DNA of 64,000 nt, taken from NCBI RefSeq assembly GCF_921293875.1, contig NZ_CAKLDI010000002.1, forward strand, positions 310,001 to 374,000. Direction: 5' to 3'. The DNA comes from Vibrio stylophorae. GTDB lineage: Bacteria > Pseudomonadota > Gammaproteobacteria > Enterobacterales > Vibrionaceae. Of this stretch, positions 37,901-46,875 are shown piece by piece. Under the pieces are notes generated by a model. That model was not told where the DNA came from, made no database searches, and was given only the letters and a program-made list of their open reading frames with translations. Each line of letters opens with the position of its first letter. The stretch's first letter is position 1. The position numbers and the translations under genes were made by a program.

Positions 37901-39799
37901 TTGGTGGTTCCAGGCGATCAAAGCCATGTCACCATTAATTTGCACAACACCTTAGACCAAGCCTTGCCAGTCAAAGTCATGCTCAATGCCGATGGCAGCT
38001 TGCACTTTGGTGAGAACAAACGTGAACAAAGCTTTGAGTTGACCTTAGATGCCAAGGGTAGCTGGTCTTCCACTGTGCCGCTCAGTGCCAACTTTAGCGA
38101 TAGTACGGCAACGCTTTCCCTAAGCGTGGATAACTTAGAAAAAGTCGATGACACGCTCTCGCAAGTGGATATTCGTCGCAGCTGGTCACTGCCAGTGCGC
38201 CCACTGAGCATCAATACGGTCTATCGCCAATCGCAAACCATTGATCCGCAGCAAAGCTATACACCAAAGCTCAACACGCCAGTTCTTGCAGGCACCAAAC
38301 AGCAACTGGTGCTTTCAGCTGCGCCCTATATTGATGGTCAGCAAGCATTGAGTTCACTGCTACGTTATCCATATGGCTGCGCTGAACAAACGACCAGCCG
38401 CGCATTCCCGTGGCTGCTCACGGCGAATTCAGCTGAAGTGAAGCAATCGGTACTACTCACCGACCTTGCAAAGCAACAAACAGACTATCTCAAGGGTAAA
38501 TCGACCCAAAACCAGCAAGATTTAATTCGTCAGTCAGTCAACCGCCTGAAGGATTTCCAGCTTGGCAATGGTGGTTTTTCACTGTGGGAGAATGATTCTG
38601 AGTCACCTTGGCTCACAGCTTATATCACAGATTTTCTGATCCAAGCGGATGCACAGTATCCAAATATGGTGTCAGAAGAGATGCTCAAACGTGCGAAAAA
38701 TCGCTTGCTTCGCTATACCCAAGGTGAAGGTCGATTTGAGAACAAAAATGAGCGCCTGACCACGCAAATCTACGCCGCCTACCTGCTAAAAAGTAGTGCT
38801 GCAGAGCTCAACCGTATTCGTAAAGGCCAAAACTTGATGCCAAACAAACTGGCGCAGGCACAGATGGCGGCAGCCTATTACTATGCGGGTGATAGCAGTA
38901 GTGGCGATCTATTGGTCAGCATGCTGGGTTACAGTAAGCGTAATTATCAGCAAGGTTACTACTATGACTACGGTTCAGATTTGCGCGATCTTGCTGGCGC
39001 CATCGATATTCTGGCAAATTTGCAACAGTCCGGCACGGCTACGGATATGAGCCAATATATCAACGATCTTATGGTCAAGCTCAATCGCGAGCGCAATCAA
39101 CGCAACTGGCTTAGCACCCAAGAAAACCGAGTGATTGTACAAGCGGCTATCGCTAGTGAGCGCCTGCGCCAGCAACCTATCAGCTTTGAAATCAATGGCA
39201 AAACCGTTGAGAGCAAAGGGCTTTATATCACCGACTTTGACCAAAACACGCAAGTTAAAGCCAAGGACAAATCTGTCTTTGCCAGCGCCATGGTCTCTGG
39301 CTATCCGGTCGAGATCCGCAACGAGTCTACGGTGAAGTACGCTAAAGCGGCGCGTGACATCTACTATCTCGATGGGCGCAAATGGAACGGTGAATCTGTG
39401 GCCATTGGCGAACGCTTGGTTGTTGTGGTGCAACTCGATCTAAAGGAGACCCTGCGCGATCCTATGATTATCGATCGCATTCCAGCAGGCTTTATTGCCC
39501 TAAACCCTGCGCTGCAACAAGGTGTGCGTCTAGACACCATTCGCCATGGCGATGAATTGATTGCCAAAGATAGTTGGACGGGCGCATATCAAGCTTATAT
39601 GGATGATCGCTATGTGGTCTCTGGCGAATCGCTTCGCTACAAAACCAAGGTGAGCTATATGATTCAGGCGCAAGTGCCTGGCACATTCCAGTTCTCCCCT
39701 ATTTTTGTCGAAGCCATGTACGATCCAGATCTTCGCATCAGTGTGCCATCACGTGTGCCAAGCATTGAAGTGCGACAAGACAGCGTGAAATCCAACTGA
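34997..39799 (+). CDS. Bacterial alpha-2-macroglobulin with thioester
   Basis: About 1600 aa. Starting at 34997 gives a signal peptide (MTNLAKSCWQWMLLLLCFATSSQVLA) cut before GEPS; an ATG at 34964 preceded by AAAGGA is an alternative. The thioester motif CAEQ is in RYPYGCAEQTTSRAF (Cys near 1128), and the terpenoid-cyclase-like helical domain and C-terminal receptor-like domain follow. The protein traps proteases that breach the outer membrane. It is 120 bp upstream of pbpC, the standard pairing for the thioester type. Unlike E. coli YfhM it lacks a convincing lipobox (the only candidate is LLLC), so it may be a soluble periplasmic form. Confidence 0.92.
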   Translation: MTNLAKSCWQWMLLLLCFATSSQVLAGEPSYMGTTLYQNQTVLNVYLSEPESTRSVNDQFSVYQNDKPISGRWEAVDDTNLNFVFTNVSLDQKYELYYLKDDKDNEQKQTVAVGKEEPSVRTLGMGPWAPISGDNAIGIETMNADAVVVEYLEVQQPAALLSRMYAGSNADMWDLRSNKRYFKSVYTQRYAVGGEVNQYARHRLAIPEQLKNGWYLAVITVAGQFGGGQSQAIAHVLRSDLAIHLRSGMATSEQHGWVYSHQTKAMIKGGTLSVWDRKGKRFDSPINDDGFFEFNNDLKYDEIVMVTDKSGNQTLLAMREVPLDLSDQKVHGRIYRDLEAFAFSNRNLLMPGDNLPLHALLRDADGKRAKDQRLTLEVKGPTGDKYLTTTLTPDSNGLYYHNIQFNRDAKLGQWTASLYADINHAPLTTYNFQIQEFEPERMDMTLTPTAMQLEQMQTQKVALSGRYLFGAPANGNTVKSSVGFNENLMPFQKHPQLGENSQGGLNWYVGHQSSLEERYQRLDDITLDKEGQGSLSIRYAGKKAHTSVINASLDTSLLEAGGASINRSITYQLWPHATMPAIQPQQKSVSEGSMPAFALANINPEGQFVAGKVRVTFLEDISGYYWTYSDESGWEVFRQEGYRPLDVKTMSLGANADTLYHAPVQWGDYLLRVEDLDSGAVTEYRFYAGWHASDSQIPLKPLNLDLKLEKPSYQGAQKTNVEINVPFDGLLLVTIEADRVLMQKQMPVKAGKNTIPLSVKDWQRHDLYVTAMLLGQSSTAQPRRAFGITPLILDRQDRKLDVTINAPARAKPNRALPLTIDVAGLDRNEKAWVVLSMVDRGIQNMSRYQIPNPYSFLFNQRQYGFDLRDYYGRQYEATPDPFAQPRSGGDAMLASMRNERDRAERKTIVLMAAPVEVKNGKAVVEMQLPDFNGEAEVVAMVWSDKKVGVADLSLPIADTVVAELQIPKLVVPGDQSHVTINLHNTLDQALPVKVMLNADGSLHFGENKREQSFELTLDAKGSWSSTVPLSANFSDSTATLSLSVDNLEKVDDTLSQVDIRRSWSLPVRPLSINTVYRQSQTIDPQQSYTPKLNTPVLAGTKQQLVLSAAPYIDGQQALSSLLRYPYGCAEQTTSRAFPWLLTANSAEVKQSVLLTDLAKQQTDYLKGKSTQNQQDLIRQSVNRLKDFQLGNGGFSLWENDSESPWLTAYITDFLIQADAQYPNMVSEEMLKRAKNRLLRYTQGEGRFENKNERLTTQIYAAYLLKSSAAELNRIRKGQNLMPNKLAQAQMAAAYYYAGDSSSGDLLVSMLGYSKRNYQQGYYYDYGSDLRDLAGAIDILANLQQSGTATDMSQYINDLMVKLNRERNQRNWLSTQENRVIVQAAIASERLRQQPISFEINGKTVESKGLYITDFDQNTQVKAKDKSVFASAMVSGYPVEIRNESTVKYAKAARDIYYLDGRKWNGESVAIGERLVVVVQLDLKETLRDPMIIDRIPAGFIALNPALQQGVRLDTIRHGDELIAKDSWTGAYQAYMDDRYVVSGESLRYKTKVSYMIQAQVPGTFQFSPIFVEAMYDPDLRISVPSRVPSIEVRQDSVKSN

Positions 39800-39830
39800 T
39801 TTCAAGCCATCATTCGATTGCCTCAGCAAT

Positions 39831-39860
39831 AAAAAAACCGCCTTCGGGCGGTTTTTCTTT
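39831..39860 (+). terminator. Terminator between the alpha-2-macroglobulin gene and pbpC
   Basis: AAAACCGCC-TTC-GGGCGGTTTTT. Its presence means pbpC needs its own promoter or read-through. Confidence 0.87.
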
Positions 39861-39918
39861 GGCATCTATGGCATCATAGATAAATATTAGTAACACAATG
39901 AATTAACGAGGTTTTCTT

Positions 39919-42135
39919 TTGAAAATCAGACGAAATAAACAGCAATCCCATCACCCAAAAGTGCGATTGCCATGGCCGATTCAGTGGCTAGGCATGCTTG
40001 TCGATCTATGCTGGGGTGCTTTTGGCTTGCTGATCTGCTGCTTTTTTATCGCTGATTTTCTGTTTCCACACCCCAACTTGGTGAACGGCCAGTTTGTTCC
40101 ACTTGAACGCTATTCCACACTGGTTCGCAGTCATGATGGTGTACCTTTACGCCATTTTGCAGACAGTAAAGGCGTGTTTCGCTATGCCATTACCGCCGAG
40201 CAGGTTTCGCCCTTTTATCTCAAAGCGCTTTTTGCCTATGAAGATCGCTATTTTTATCAGCATCCTGGCATCAACCCGCTCTCCGTTGGCCGTGCACTCG
40301 GACAGTGGCTCACGCATGGCAAAGTGATCTCTGGCGGCTCAACAATCAGCATGCAGGTGGCGCGTATTTTAACCCCCCACGAGCGCACCATTTTGGGCAA
40401 AGCAACGCAAATGTTTCGCACCATTCAGCTTGAGCGGGCACTGAGTAAAGATGAGATCTTAAGTTTATATCTCACCTACGCGCCCATGGGCGGTAATATT
40501 GAGGGGGTTGAAGCCGCGAGTCGACGTTACTTTAATAAACCTGCATTGGCACTCAATGATGCCGAAGCAAGTCTGCTGGCCGTCCTACCACAGCGCCCCA
40601 CCAGCTATCGTCCTGATCGTTTTTACCAGCGCGCCATTGAAGCGCGTAATAAAGTTATTGAAAGATTGCAAAGCCAAGGGGAGATCAGCGCTGAGAACGC
40701 ACAAAGCCTGCTCCATGAAAAACTCAGCTTAAATCGTGGCGAGTCGCCCTTTTTAGCGCCCTTGCTCGCACGTGATTTACATGTGATTTACCCTGATCGC
40801 GCGCTGATTGACACCACCATAGATAGTGCCATTCAGCTCCGTGTCGAAGCGCTGGTGAAGAACCAAGCGAACCTTTGGGAGCCCCGCGCCTCAGCAGCCG
40901 TACTGGTCGTACATAATCCAAGCCATGAGATTCGTGGCTGGGTGGGCAGTGCCGATCTATTTAATGCCCAGCGCTTTGGTTATATCGACATGACCCAAGC
41001 CCTGCGTTCTCCCGGCTCGACCCTCAAGCCCTTTATCTATGCCATCGCCATTGATAAGGCCTTGATTCACAGTGCGAGTCTCCTTAGTGACAGCCACCAA
41101 AAATTTGACCAATACGCACCGGCCAACTTTGATAGTCATTTTTATGGCAATGTCACCGCGATGACTGCGCTGCAAGCATCATTAAATATTCCCGTGGTTG
41201 TCGTACTTCAAGCCCTTGGCGCAGAGCAATTTGAACATCTGATCCGCGCCACGGGGGCTTTGCTGGTGCACAAAGAAACCAATCTCTCCATCGCGCTCGG
41301 CGGTACGGGGACCAATTTACACTCGCTGGTTCAGCTCTATAGCGCTTTTGCTAACAAGGGCGTGGTTTATCCACTCAAAGTACAACCCGACACACTAGCG
41401 CAAACACATCGCGGGGTTCCCCTTTTTAGTGAAGGTGCCAGTTGGATTGTTTGGGATGCGCTCAATCATGTCCGCCGCCCAACAGGCATTAATACCACCC
41501 GCCCTATTGGCTGGAAAACAGGTACTAGCTATGGCTATCGCGATGCATGGGCCATTGGCGTCAGTGGTGATTGGACCGTAGGCGTCTGGGTCGGACGGCC
41601 CGATGGCGCGCCGCATCAAAATGCCTATGGTATTACCTACGCCGCGCCACTGATGTTTCGCATTTTTGATGCCCTGCCAAAGGATCAGCATCCGATTCAT
41701 CGCCCAGATACCGTGGTTGATAAGCTCATATGCTGGCCACAGGGACGTGCCGTTGCGCAGACCAAGCCTGACGCCTGTGAGCAAAAATTTGAAGCCAAAA
41801 CACTCAATGGCTGGACGCCGCCAACCTTGCCTAGTCAGCTGGCACGTTTTCAGCCCAACCAACCAACAGCAGATGATATTCAGCGCCAGCAGCGCATCGA
41901 TTTAAAGATCACCAGTTTAAAAGCTGGCAGTCACCTATTTCGACAACCCGGGATTTTAGTCCCACTGAAATCCAGCTGCCTTAATCCTTGTCCGCGCAAA
42001 CTCAATTGGTATCTTGATGGCCAACTACTATCTCAACCACGACTGGATTTAGATAAGATTCGCAACAATTCGGCTGTGGTTTCCGTCAGTGATGAATTTG
42101 GCAATAGTGACAGCGTCACTATTTATCTACACTAA
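39919..42135 (+). CDS. pbpC: Penicillin-binding protein 1C
   Basis: 738 aa, TTG start with GAGG about eight bases upstream. One membrane anchor (residues 27-50). The glycosyltransferase domain has EDRYFYQHPGINPLSVGRA and GGSTISMQVARIL. The transpeptidase domain has SxxK (SPGSTLKPF), SxN (ASLN) and KTG (GWKTGTSYGYRDAW). The C-terminal region with paired cysteines is the BiPBP_C domain of PBP1C. It polymerises peptidoglycan and is proposed to repair the wall in partnership with alpha-2-macroglobulin, whose gene precedes it. Confidence 0.95.
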   Translation: MKIRRNKQQSHHPKVRLPWPIQWLGMLVDLCWGAFGLLICCFFIADFLFPHPNLVNGQFVPLERYSTLVRSHDGVPLRHFADSKGVFRYAITAEQVSPFYLKALFAYEDRYFYQHPGINPLSVGRALGQWLTHGKVISGGSTISMQVARILTPHERTILGKATQMFRTIQLERALSKDEILSLYLTYAPMGGNIEGVEAASRRYFNKPALALNDAEASLLAVLPQRPTSYRPDRFYQRAIEARNKVIERLQSQGEISAENAQSLLHEKLSLNRGESPFLAPLLARDLHVIYPDRALIDTTIDSAIQLRVEALVKNQANLWEPRASAAVLVVHNPSHEIRGWVGSADLFNAQRFGYIDMTQALRSPGSTLKPFIYAIAIDKALIHSASLLSDSHQKFDQYAPANFDSHFYGNVTAMTALQASLNIPVVVVLQALGAEQFEHLIRATGALLVHKETNLSIALGGTGTNLHSLVQLYSAFANKGVVYPLKVQPDTLAQTHRGVPLFSEGASWIVWDALNHVRRPTGINTTRPIGWKTGTSYGYRDAWAIGVSGDWTVGVWVGRPDGAPHQNAYGITYAAPLMFRIFDALPKDQHPIHRPDTVVDKLICWPQGRAVAQTKPDACEQKFEAKTLNGWTPPTLPSQLARFQPNQPTADDIQRQQRIDLKITSLKAGSHLFRQPGILVPLKSSCLNPCPRKLNWYLDGQLLSQPRLDLDKIRNNSAVVSVSDEFGNSDSVTIYLH

Positions 42136-42219
42136 AACGGCGTCAAAGGATACGCGAGCGCTAATATATCAGCTATATCAGCGCAGTCACGGCTGATACG
42201 ATACAGCTCTTGCACCCAT

Positions 42220-42260
42220 AAAAATGCCGCACCAACGATAGCGTTAAGTGCGGCATTTTT
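42220..42260. terminator. Bidirectional terminator, 13-bp perfect stem
   Basis: AAAAATGCCGCAC / GTGCGGCATTTTT around a 15-nt loop, between the convergent pbpC and TauE/SafE genes. Confidence 0.85.
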
Positions 42261-42344
42261 GTGGGTAATTGATGGCAACATATTCAGAGCTAACAATCCG
42301 TCACAAGACGTCAATACATTGCATAGTCGCGTTTAGTTTTAAAC

Positions 42345-43094
42345 TTATGACGCCCAAAATTGCTGATAAAAGAAATGACCGATGGCTGATGCGGCAGACA
42401 AACTACATAGCACTAATGACAACCAGCGCATTTGCTGCTTATCGATTCGATGGATCACTTTATTGGCAATCAAATAACCGATGATCGCCGCAGGAATAAG
42501 CGGCAGCGCCAGCCCCACATGATAAAGAGTCATATGACCAATCATCGTCAGTGCAATCAAGGTCATAAAACCACTGACAATAAAAAACGCTGCCATATTG
42601 GCACGAATATGGTTCGCAGCTTGGTGCTGCAATAAAAGCGCCATTGGTGGCCCACCAATACTCGAGCTGGTACCCATAAAACCTGAAAGAAAACCCACAA
42701 TCAGCAAGCGTGTGGGCGTGGGCTCAAGCCGATGTGGCAACAAACTGACAATCACCGCAATTAAAACCACCAAACCTAACCAAAGCGACAACCAATGCGC
42801 ACTCACCACCAATAAAAGCGCGGCACCAGCGGCCGTACCCGGAATACGTCCAAGCAGCGCCAATCCAACGCCATGAAAGGAGATACTGGTACGATAACGA
42901 TAGGCATTTAAAAGCGCGATCACCAAACCGACCAAAGCAATGGGGCCTGGAATATAGGCCGGCAATATAAGAAAAAGGGCGGGTGCAATCACAATGGCGA
43001 AACCAAAACCTATGGTGGTTTGAACAAATGCGCCTGCAGCAACCATCAAGAAGGCAAAGACCATTGCCATGATTGTGTTGATTCCATAAAACAC
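42345..43094 (-). CDS. TauE/SafE-family permease
   Basis: 249 aa with seven or eight membrane helices. The family repeats are visible: GAFVQTTIGFGFAIVIAPAL in the first half and GFLSGFMGTSSSIGGPPMALLL in the second. Members export sulfite, sulfoacetate or related anions; the substrate here is unknown. Monocistronic. Confidence 0.9.
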   Translation of the reverse strand: MFYGINTIMAMVFAFLMVAAGAFVQTTIGFGFAIVIAPALFLILPAYIPGPIALVGLVIALLNAYRYRTSISFHGVGLALLGRIPGTAAGAALLLVVSAHWLSLWLGLVVLIAVIVSLLPHRLEPTPTRLLIVGFLSGFMGTSSSIGGPPMALLLQHQAANHIRANMAAFFIVSGFMTLIALTMIGHMTLYHVGLALPLIPAAIIGYLIANKVIHRIDKQQMRWLSLVLCSLSAASAIGHFFYQQFWAS

Positions 43095-43250
43095 TGAGAA
43101 GCAAATATGCTACGCGATTTTTTACTGAACTGCACATTTTGTTGATTGGATCGCACAGTTGTTTTTAACCTGCATGATTTTCATGGCACACTAAGTCACT
43201 TGTTGTCTCGCTAGGTTCTCAGAACATTTTATTTCAATGACTTAGCGCAT

Positions 43251-43282
43251 TCAGTAGGTTGACACTTGATGCGCCCTACTGA
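43251..43282 (+). promoter_or_regulatory. Stem-loop in the thiD leader
   Basis: TCAGTAGG (43251-43258) pairs with CCTACTGA (43275-43282), ending 17 bp before the thiD ATG and just upstream of GAGG. It could influence translation. It does not resemble the TPP riboswitch. Confidence 0.4.
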
Positions 43283-43299
43283 CCAATATTGAGGTTGCT

Positions 43300-44115
43300 A
43301 TGACACACGCTTCTAAAATTGCCAACGTATTAACTATTGCCGGCTCCGACAGTGGTGGCGGCGCAGGAATTCAAGCGGATATTAAAGCGATTAGTGCCAC
43401 GGGAAGTTATGCATGCTCGGTAATAACTGCCCTCACGGCGCAAAATACCCAAGGCGTGCAGGCGATATTTACCCCGCCAGCGGAATTTGTTGCCGCTCAG
43501 CTCGATGCGGTTTTCTCTGATATTCATATCGACGCCGTTAAAATTGGCATGCTCAGTGATGCCGCAGTCATCGAAGTTGTGGCACAAAAACTGCGTGAGT
43601 ATCAACCCAAGATTGTGGTACTCGACCCTGTGATGGTCGCCACCAGCGGCGATCTGCTACTACAAACCTCCGCCATTGATGCACTCAAAAAAGAATTGCT
43701 ACCACTGGCGACCGTGATCACCCCCAACCTACCTGAAGCTGCAACCTTGCTCGGCTGCGCGGTACCCCAAAATATCGCTGAAATGGAAGCGATGGTTGAA
43801 GCGCTTCGCGCACTGAATACTCATGCGGTGCTTTTAAAAGGGGGTCATCTACAAGAGGATGAAAGTCTCGATCTGCTCATTGAGGGCGATCATACACAGG
43901 CCTATTCACAAAAACGCATTGCCACCAAAAACACCCATGGTACAGGCTGCACACTATCGGCAGCCTTAGCGAGTTTTCTCGCCCAAGGCGATCGCTTAGA
44001 TAGCGCCGTCGATAATGCCAAAGCCTATATCAGCAAAGCCATTGAACATGCAGACATGCTCAAGGTCGGGCATGGTCATGGCCCTGTGCACCATTTTTTC
44101 GAGCAAGACGCCTAG
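43300..44115 (+). CDS. thiD: Hydroxymethylpyrimidine/phosphomethylpyrimidine kinase ThiD
   Basis: 271 aa. Ribokinase-fold motifs of ThiD: VLTIAGSDSGGGAGIQADIKAISATGSYA, VKIGMLSD, VLDPVMVATSG, TPNLPEA and the anion-hole/catalytic KNTHGTGCTLSAALASFLA. It phosphorylates HMP and HMP-P in thiamine biosynthesis and salvage. Alone here, with no other thi genes and no TPP riboswitch visible, so salvage may be the main role. Confidence 0.95.
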   Translation: MTHASKIANVLTIAGSDSGGGAGIQADIKAISATGSYACSVITALTAQNTQGVQAIFTPPAEFVAAQLDAVFSDIHIDAVKIGMLSDAAVIEVVAQKLREYQPKIVVLDPVMVATSGDLLLQTSAIDALKKELLPLATVITPNLPEAATLLGCAVPQNIAEMEAMVEALRALNTHAVLLKGGHLQEDESLDLLIEGDHTQAYSQKRIATKNTHGTGCTLSAALASFLAQGDRLDSAVDNAKAYISKAIEHADMLKVGHGHGPVHHFFEQDA

Positions 44116-44287
44116 CATCAAAGCATCGACAATCATTGCGCGCCCAATGATTGTCGATGATTTACTTTTTCGCGCGCACGAAATTGATGGTCATCAAACC
44201 ATCAATTGCGTCATCTGCAGTGTCACATTCAGCCATTAAAATATGGACCAATCGCTGTATGAAAACACCATCGAAAAGGAAACATGC

Positions 44288-44839
44288 ATGGATAGCATGA
44301 TCAAAACCTCGCATCACCAACTGACATTACGTGCATTGGAGCGCAGCGATCTGCGCTTTATTCACCAAATGAACAACAACCGCAGTGTGATGGCCTATTG
44401 GTTTGAAGAACCCTATGAGTCCTTTGATGAGTTAGAAGAGCTTTATCAAAAACATATTCACGATAATGCTGAGCGCCGCTTTGTCGCAGAAGACAATCAT
44501 ACAGTGATTGGACTGGTGGAATTAATTGAGATTGATTACATCCACCGCAACGCTGAATTTCAAATTATTATTTCGCCAGCCTATCAAGGCAAAGGTTATG
44601 CCCGCGCCTTAATTCGAAAAGCCTTGGATTACTCTTTTTCCATTCTCAACTTACACAAGGTTTATTTAACAGTGGCGGTCAATAACGATAAGGCGATTCA
44701 CCTTTATCAAAGCTGCGGTTTTATCGAAGAGGGCCATTTAGTCGAGCAATTTTTTACCAATGGTCGTTATTTAGATGCCAAGCGCATGTATATTTTGCAG
44801 CATGACTATCTCACCTCGAACGATCAAGCCAAGGACTAA
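44288..44839 (+). CDS. speG: Spermidine N(1)-acetyltransferase SpeG
   Basis: 183 aa from MDSMIKTS (AAGGA eight bases upstream); an upstream in-frame ATG at 44243 is less likely. Very close to E. coli SpeG: LTLRALERSDLRFIHQMNNNRSVMAYWFEEPYESF, KHIHDNAERRFVAED, AEFQIIISPAYQGKGYA and NLHKVYLTV. GNAT enzyme that acetylates spermidine and spermine to detoxify excess polyamine, forming a dodecamer with an allosteric site. Confidence 0.94.
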   Translation: MDSMIKTSHHQLTLRALERSDLRFIHQMNNNRSVMAYWFEEPYESFDELEELYQKHIHDNAERRFVAEDNHTVIGLVELIEIDYIHRNAEFQIIISPAYQGKGYARALIRKALDYSFSILNLHKVYLTVAVNNDKAIHLYQSCGFIEEGHLVEQFFTNGRYLDAKRMYILQHDYLTSNDQAKD

Positions 44840-44846
44840 ACTTAAA

Positions 44847-44877
44847 AAAAACGCCAAGACTTGCGCTTGGCGTTTTT
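44847..44877. terminator. Bidirectional terminator
   Basis: AAAACGCCAAG-ACTTGCG-CTTGGCGTTTTT between speG and the convergent GIY-YIG gene. Confidence 0.87.
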
Positions 44878-44899
44878 GATTCGCTGACACCAAGTGCAG

Positions 44900-45286
44900 T
44901 CAACCACTGGCTGCAGCTGACATCAGTTGTCGACAGTTTGCAAAATCGGTTAACAGGCACTGCTTAGCCACAAGCGCTTCTTTTTGGCTTTTTTTGAGCT
45001 GCTTGATGCGATATTCAAGCTGCATCGCCAATCGCTTATCACCAATGGGTTGATGCCAAGCGAGCATCAATGGCCCCTGTCCCTTTAATGCTTTTGCGCC
45101 AATTTTACCCTGTTGATGCTCAGCAAAACGGCGCGCCACATTCGTGGTCACGCCGCAATAGAGACGCTGTCTCACATCTCGAATTAAATACACAGACCAA
45201 ATTGCATCACTCACATTGACGTCACTCACATCAACTTTCTCGTCAGCAACGCTTGCGTGGAGTAAGGTCTGCGCGACTAAACTCAT
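44900..45286 (-). CDS. GIY-YIG nuclease-family protein (YhbQ/UPF0213-like)
   Basis: 128 aa. The GIY-YIG domain starts at residue 29: [30 protein letters not shown], keeping the Tyr pair and Arg of the active site, and continues [16 protein letters not shown]. The first 28 residues are an acidic, Val/Asp-rich extension. The start overlaps the end of the yceH gene by 4 nt (ATGA), so the two are coupled. UPF0213 proteins are proposed endonucleases; the role is unknown. Confidence 0.88.
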   Translation of the reverse strand: MSLVAQTLLHASVADEKVDVSDVNVSDAIWSVYLIRDVRQRLYCGVTTNVARRFAEHQQGKIGAKALKGQGPLMLAWHQPIGDKRLAMQLEYRIKQLKKSQKEALVAKQCLLTDFANCRQLMSAAASG

Positions 45287-45927
45287 TGCGTAGCCAATAG
45301 CTGAGCGAGCTGCGCTTTAACTTGCGCAAGCTCGGCTTCAAGCATCTCAACGCGCGCCTCTAAGTCAGATGATACAAGGTCACCAGCAGCAACAGGTAAC
45401 GCGCCGCCCTCTTCATCTGCAATACACTGCTGATAGCGACTTTCGCGTTTTCCCGCTTCACGGGCTAATTTCACGACGTAAGGCGAAGGCTCATGGGCAA
45501 TCAGCGATTCCAAACTTTGCTCCACAGCCTGCACATCCGCAAATTGGCACAAGCGATTGCTACGGGTACGCAGCTCACCCGGCGTTTGTGGCCCGCGCAA
45601 AAAGAGAAGACACATGATCGCGCGCTGCTGCTCACTAAACTGACGGGCACCAAATTCGGTATTACAAAAGCGATGCTTATATTTTGCAACGCGGCTACCA
45701 AAACCTAAATCTTCAGTCACCTCACGTTTATCAATCAAGCTGACCAAAGCATCTTGCACATCAGCTTCAGAGACCGACATCACAGGCTCACGGTTACTTT
45801 TTTGATTACAGGCATTGGTGAGGGCATTCAGGGTTAGTGGATATTGATCTGGGGTGGTGATTTCTTTTTCTAAAAGGCAGCCAATCACACGGGCTTCAAG
45901 GGGAGTCAAACGATCACTCATCATCAT
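45283..45927 (-). CDS. YceH-family protein (UPF0502)
   Basis: 214 aa. The opening [44 protein letters not shown] and later [20 protein letters not shown] are the two winged-helix segments of the YceH/DUF480 family. A C-terminal coiled coil ([22 protein letters not shown]) covers the last 35 residues. Function unknown; the fold suggests DNA binding. Co-transcribed with the GIY-YIG gene. Confidence 0.92.
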   Translation of the reverse strand: MMMSDRLTPLEARVIGCLLEKEITTPDQYPLTLNALTNACNQKSNREPVMSVSEADVQDALVSLIDKREVTEDLGFGSRVAKYKHRFCNTEFGARQFSEQQRAIMCLLFLRGPQTPGELRTRSNRLCQFADVQAVEQSLESLIAHEPSPYVVKLAREAGKRESRYQQCIADEEGGALPVAAGDLVSSDLEARVEMLEAELAQVKAQLAQLLATQ

Positions 45928-46251
45928 ATCTCGATTTATGGTTTGGCTTGAGACTAGCAGGGGATTTTCATCGAGACAACGAGGTCGATCACAGCGCTTA
46001 GCTCCGTGCGGTCAATTTAATCAATTAAGATGGTAATTTTTCGATACAGTTGGGAAATGGTTGCGATCCAACGCTCAGGTTTGCGAATCGGATTCAATTT
46101 TTCAATCTTAATGCTGTCTATTTCCCCTGATTTTCGTTCATGATCACTTGACTCAAAGTTGCGAACATTATGAAATTTAGCGCTACGGTTTTCGCACTGT
46201 TTTTGCACACCAAATTTGGTGTATTGATTTGATGGCTGAGGTTTTTTAACC
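45928..46251. other. Divergent intergenic region between the yceH and bactofilin genes
   Basis: About 320 bp with promoters for both sides. A minus-strand open stretch at 46017-46307 overlaps the bactofilin start and lacks a ribosome-binding site, so it is not called. Confidence 0.5.
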
Positions 46252-46686
46252 ATGTTAGGAAAAAAGAATAAACAAGCTGCCACGGGAGGCGTTTCATTAA
46301 TCTCCAAAGGTTGCCAAATTACCGGTGATTTGGAATTGCAATGCGATCTACAGGTTGATGGTTACATTGAAGGCACCATCAAAACTGAGCGCACTATCAT
46401 GATCAGCCCATCAGGCCGCATCAATGGCAATATCCAAGCCAGCCATGTCATCGTAAACGGTTTGGTAGAAGGCACTTGTACAGCCAATAATGTCGATATT
46501 CTTGAAAACGGCAAACTCAAAGGTGTGGTCTATAGCCAAGCGCTCACCATCACCAAAGGCGGGATGCTGGTCGGTGAAAACCGTGAAAATCGCCCAGAAG
46601 GCGTCACCCCGCTACCGAAAAAACCATCACTTGAAGTCGCTGATACTAAAAATACGACTGAGAAAAAGACGGCAACGGCAAACTAA
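46252..46686 (+). CDS. Bactofilin family protein
   Basis: 144 aa. The central 90 residues are the bactofilin beta-helix: SLISKGCQITGDLELQCDLQVDGYIEGTIKTERTIMISPSGRINGNIQASHVIVNGLVEGTC, with its regular hydrophobic and Gly spacing. Short polar tails flank it; the C-terminal one is Lys/Thr-rich. Bactofilins polymerise into membrane-associated filaments involved in cell shape and polar assemblies. No peptidase (LmdC/M23) gene is adjacent, unlike many bactofilin loci. Confidence 0.93.
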   Translation: MLGKKNKQAATGGVSLISKGCQITGDLELQCDLQVDGYIEGTIKTERTIMISPSGRINGNIQASHVIVNGLVEGTCTANNVDILENGKLKGVVYSQALTITKGGMLVGENRENRPEGVTPLPKKPSLEVADTKNTTEKKTATAN

Positions 46687-46755
46687 AGGCGTCAGGGGCA
46701 CCTTTAAATCCTGCCAGAAGCGCTTGTATTGCGTCTTAGTTGCATTTATCAAGAT

Positions 46756-46781
46756 AAAAAGCCGCAAATTGCGGCTTTTTT
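46756..46781 (+). terminator. Terminator of the bactofilin gene
   Basis: AAAAAGCCGC-AAATT-GCGGCTTTTTT. Confidence 0.87.
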
Positions 46782-46875
46782 CATCTAAACTGGCCATACC
46801 AGTGAGTGGCTAGACCATTTACTCGATTATTTTCTATTACAATGCGCTCAGTTAATTTGAGCCTTTGAAAATCAT

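Noticed and set aside
37584-37955. Alternative frames inside the alpha-2-macroglobulin gene
   Set aside because: Shadows of the long, well-supported reading frame.
43095-43299. TPP riboswitch before thiD
   Set aside because: The leader has a small hairpin but none of the conserved THI-box segments such as CTGAGA.
46017-46307. 96-codon minus-strand frame over the bactofilin start
   Set aside because: Overlaps a clear bactofilin gene and lacks a start signal.
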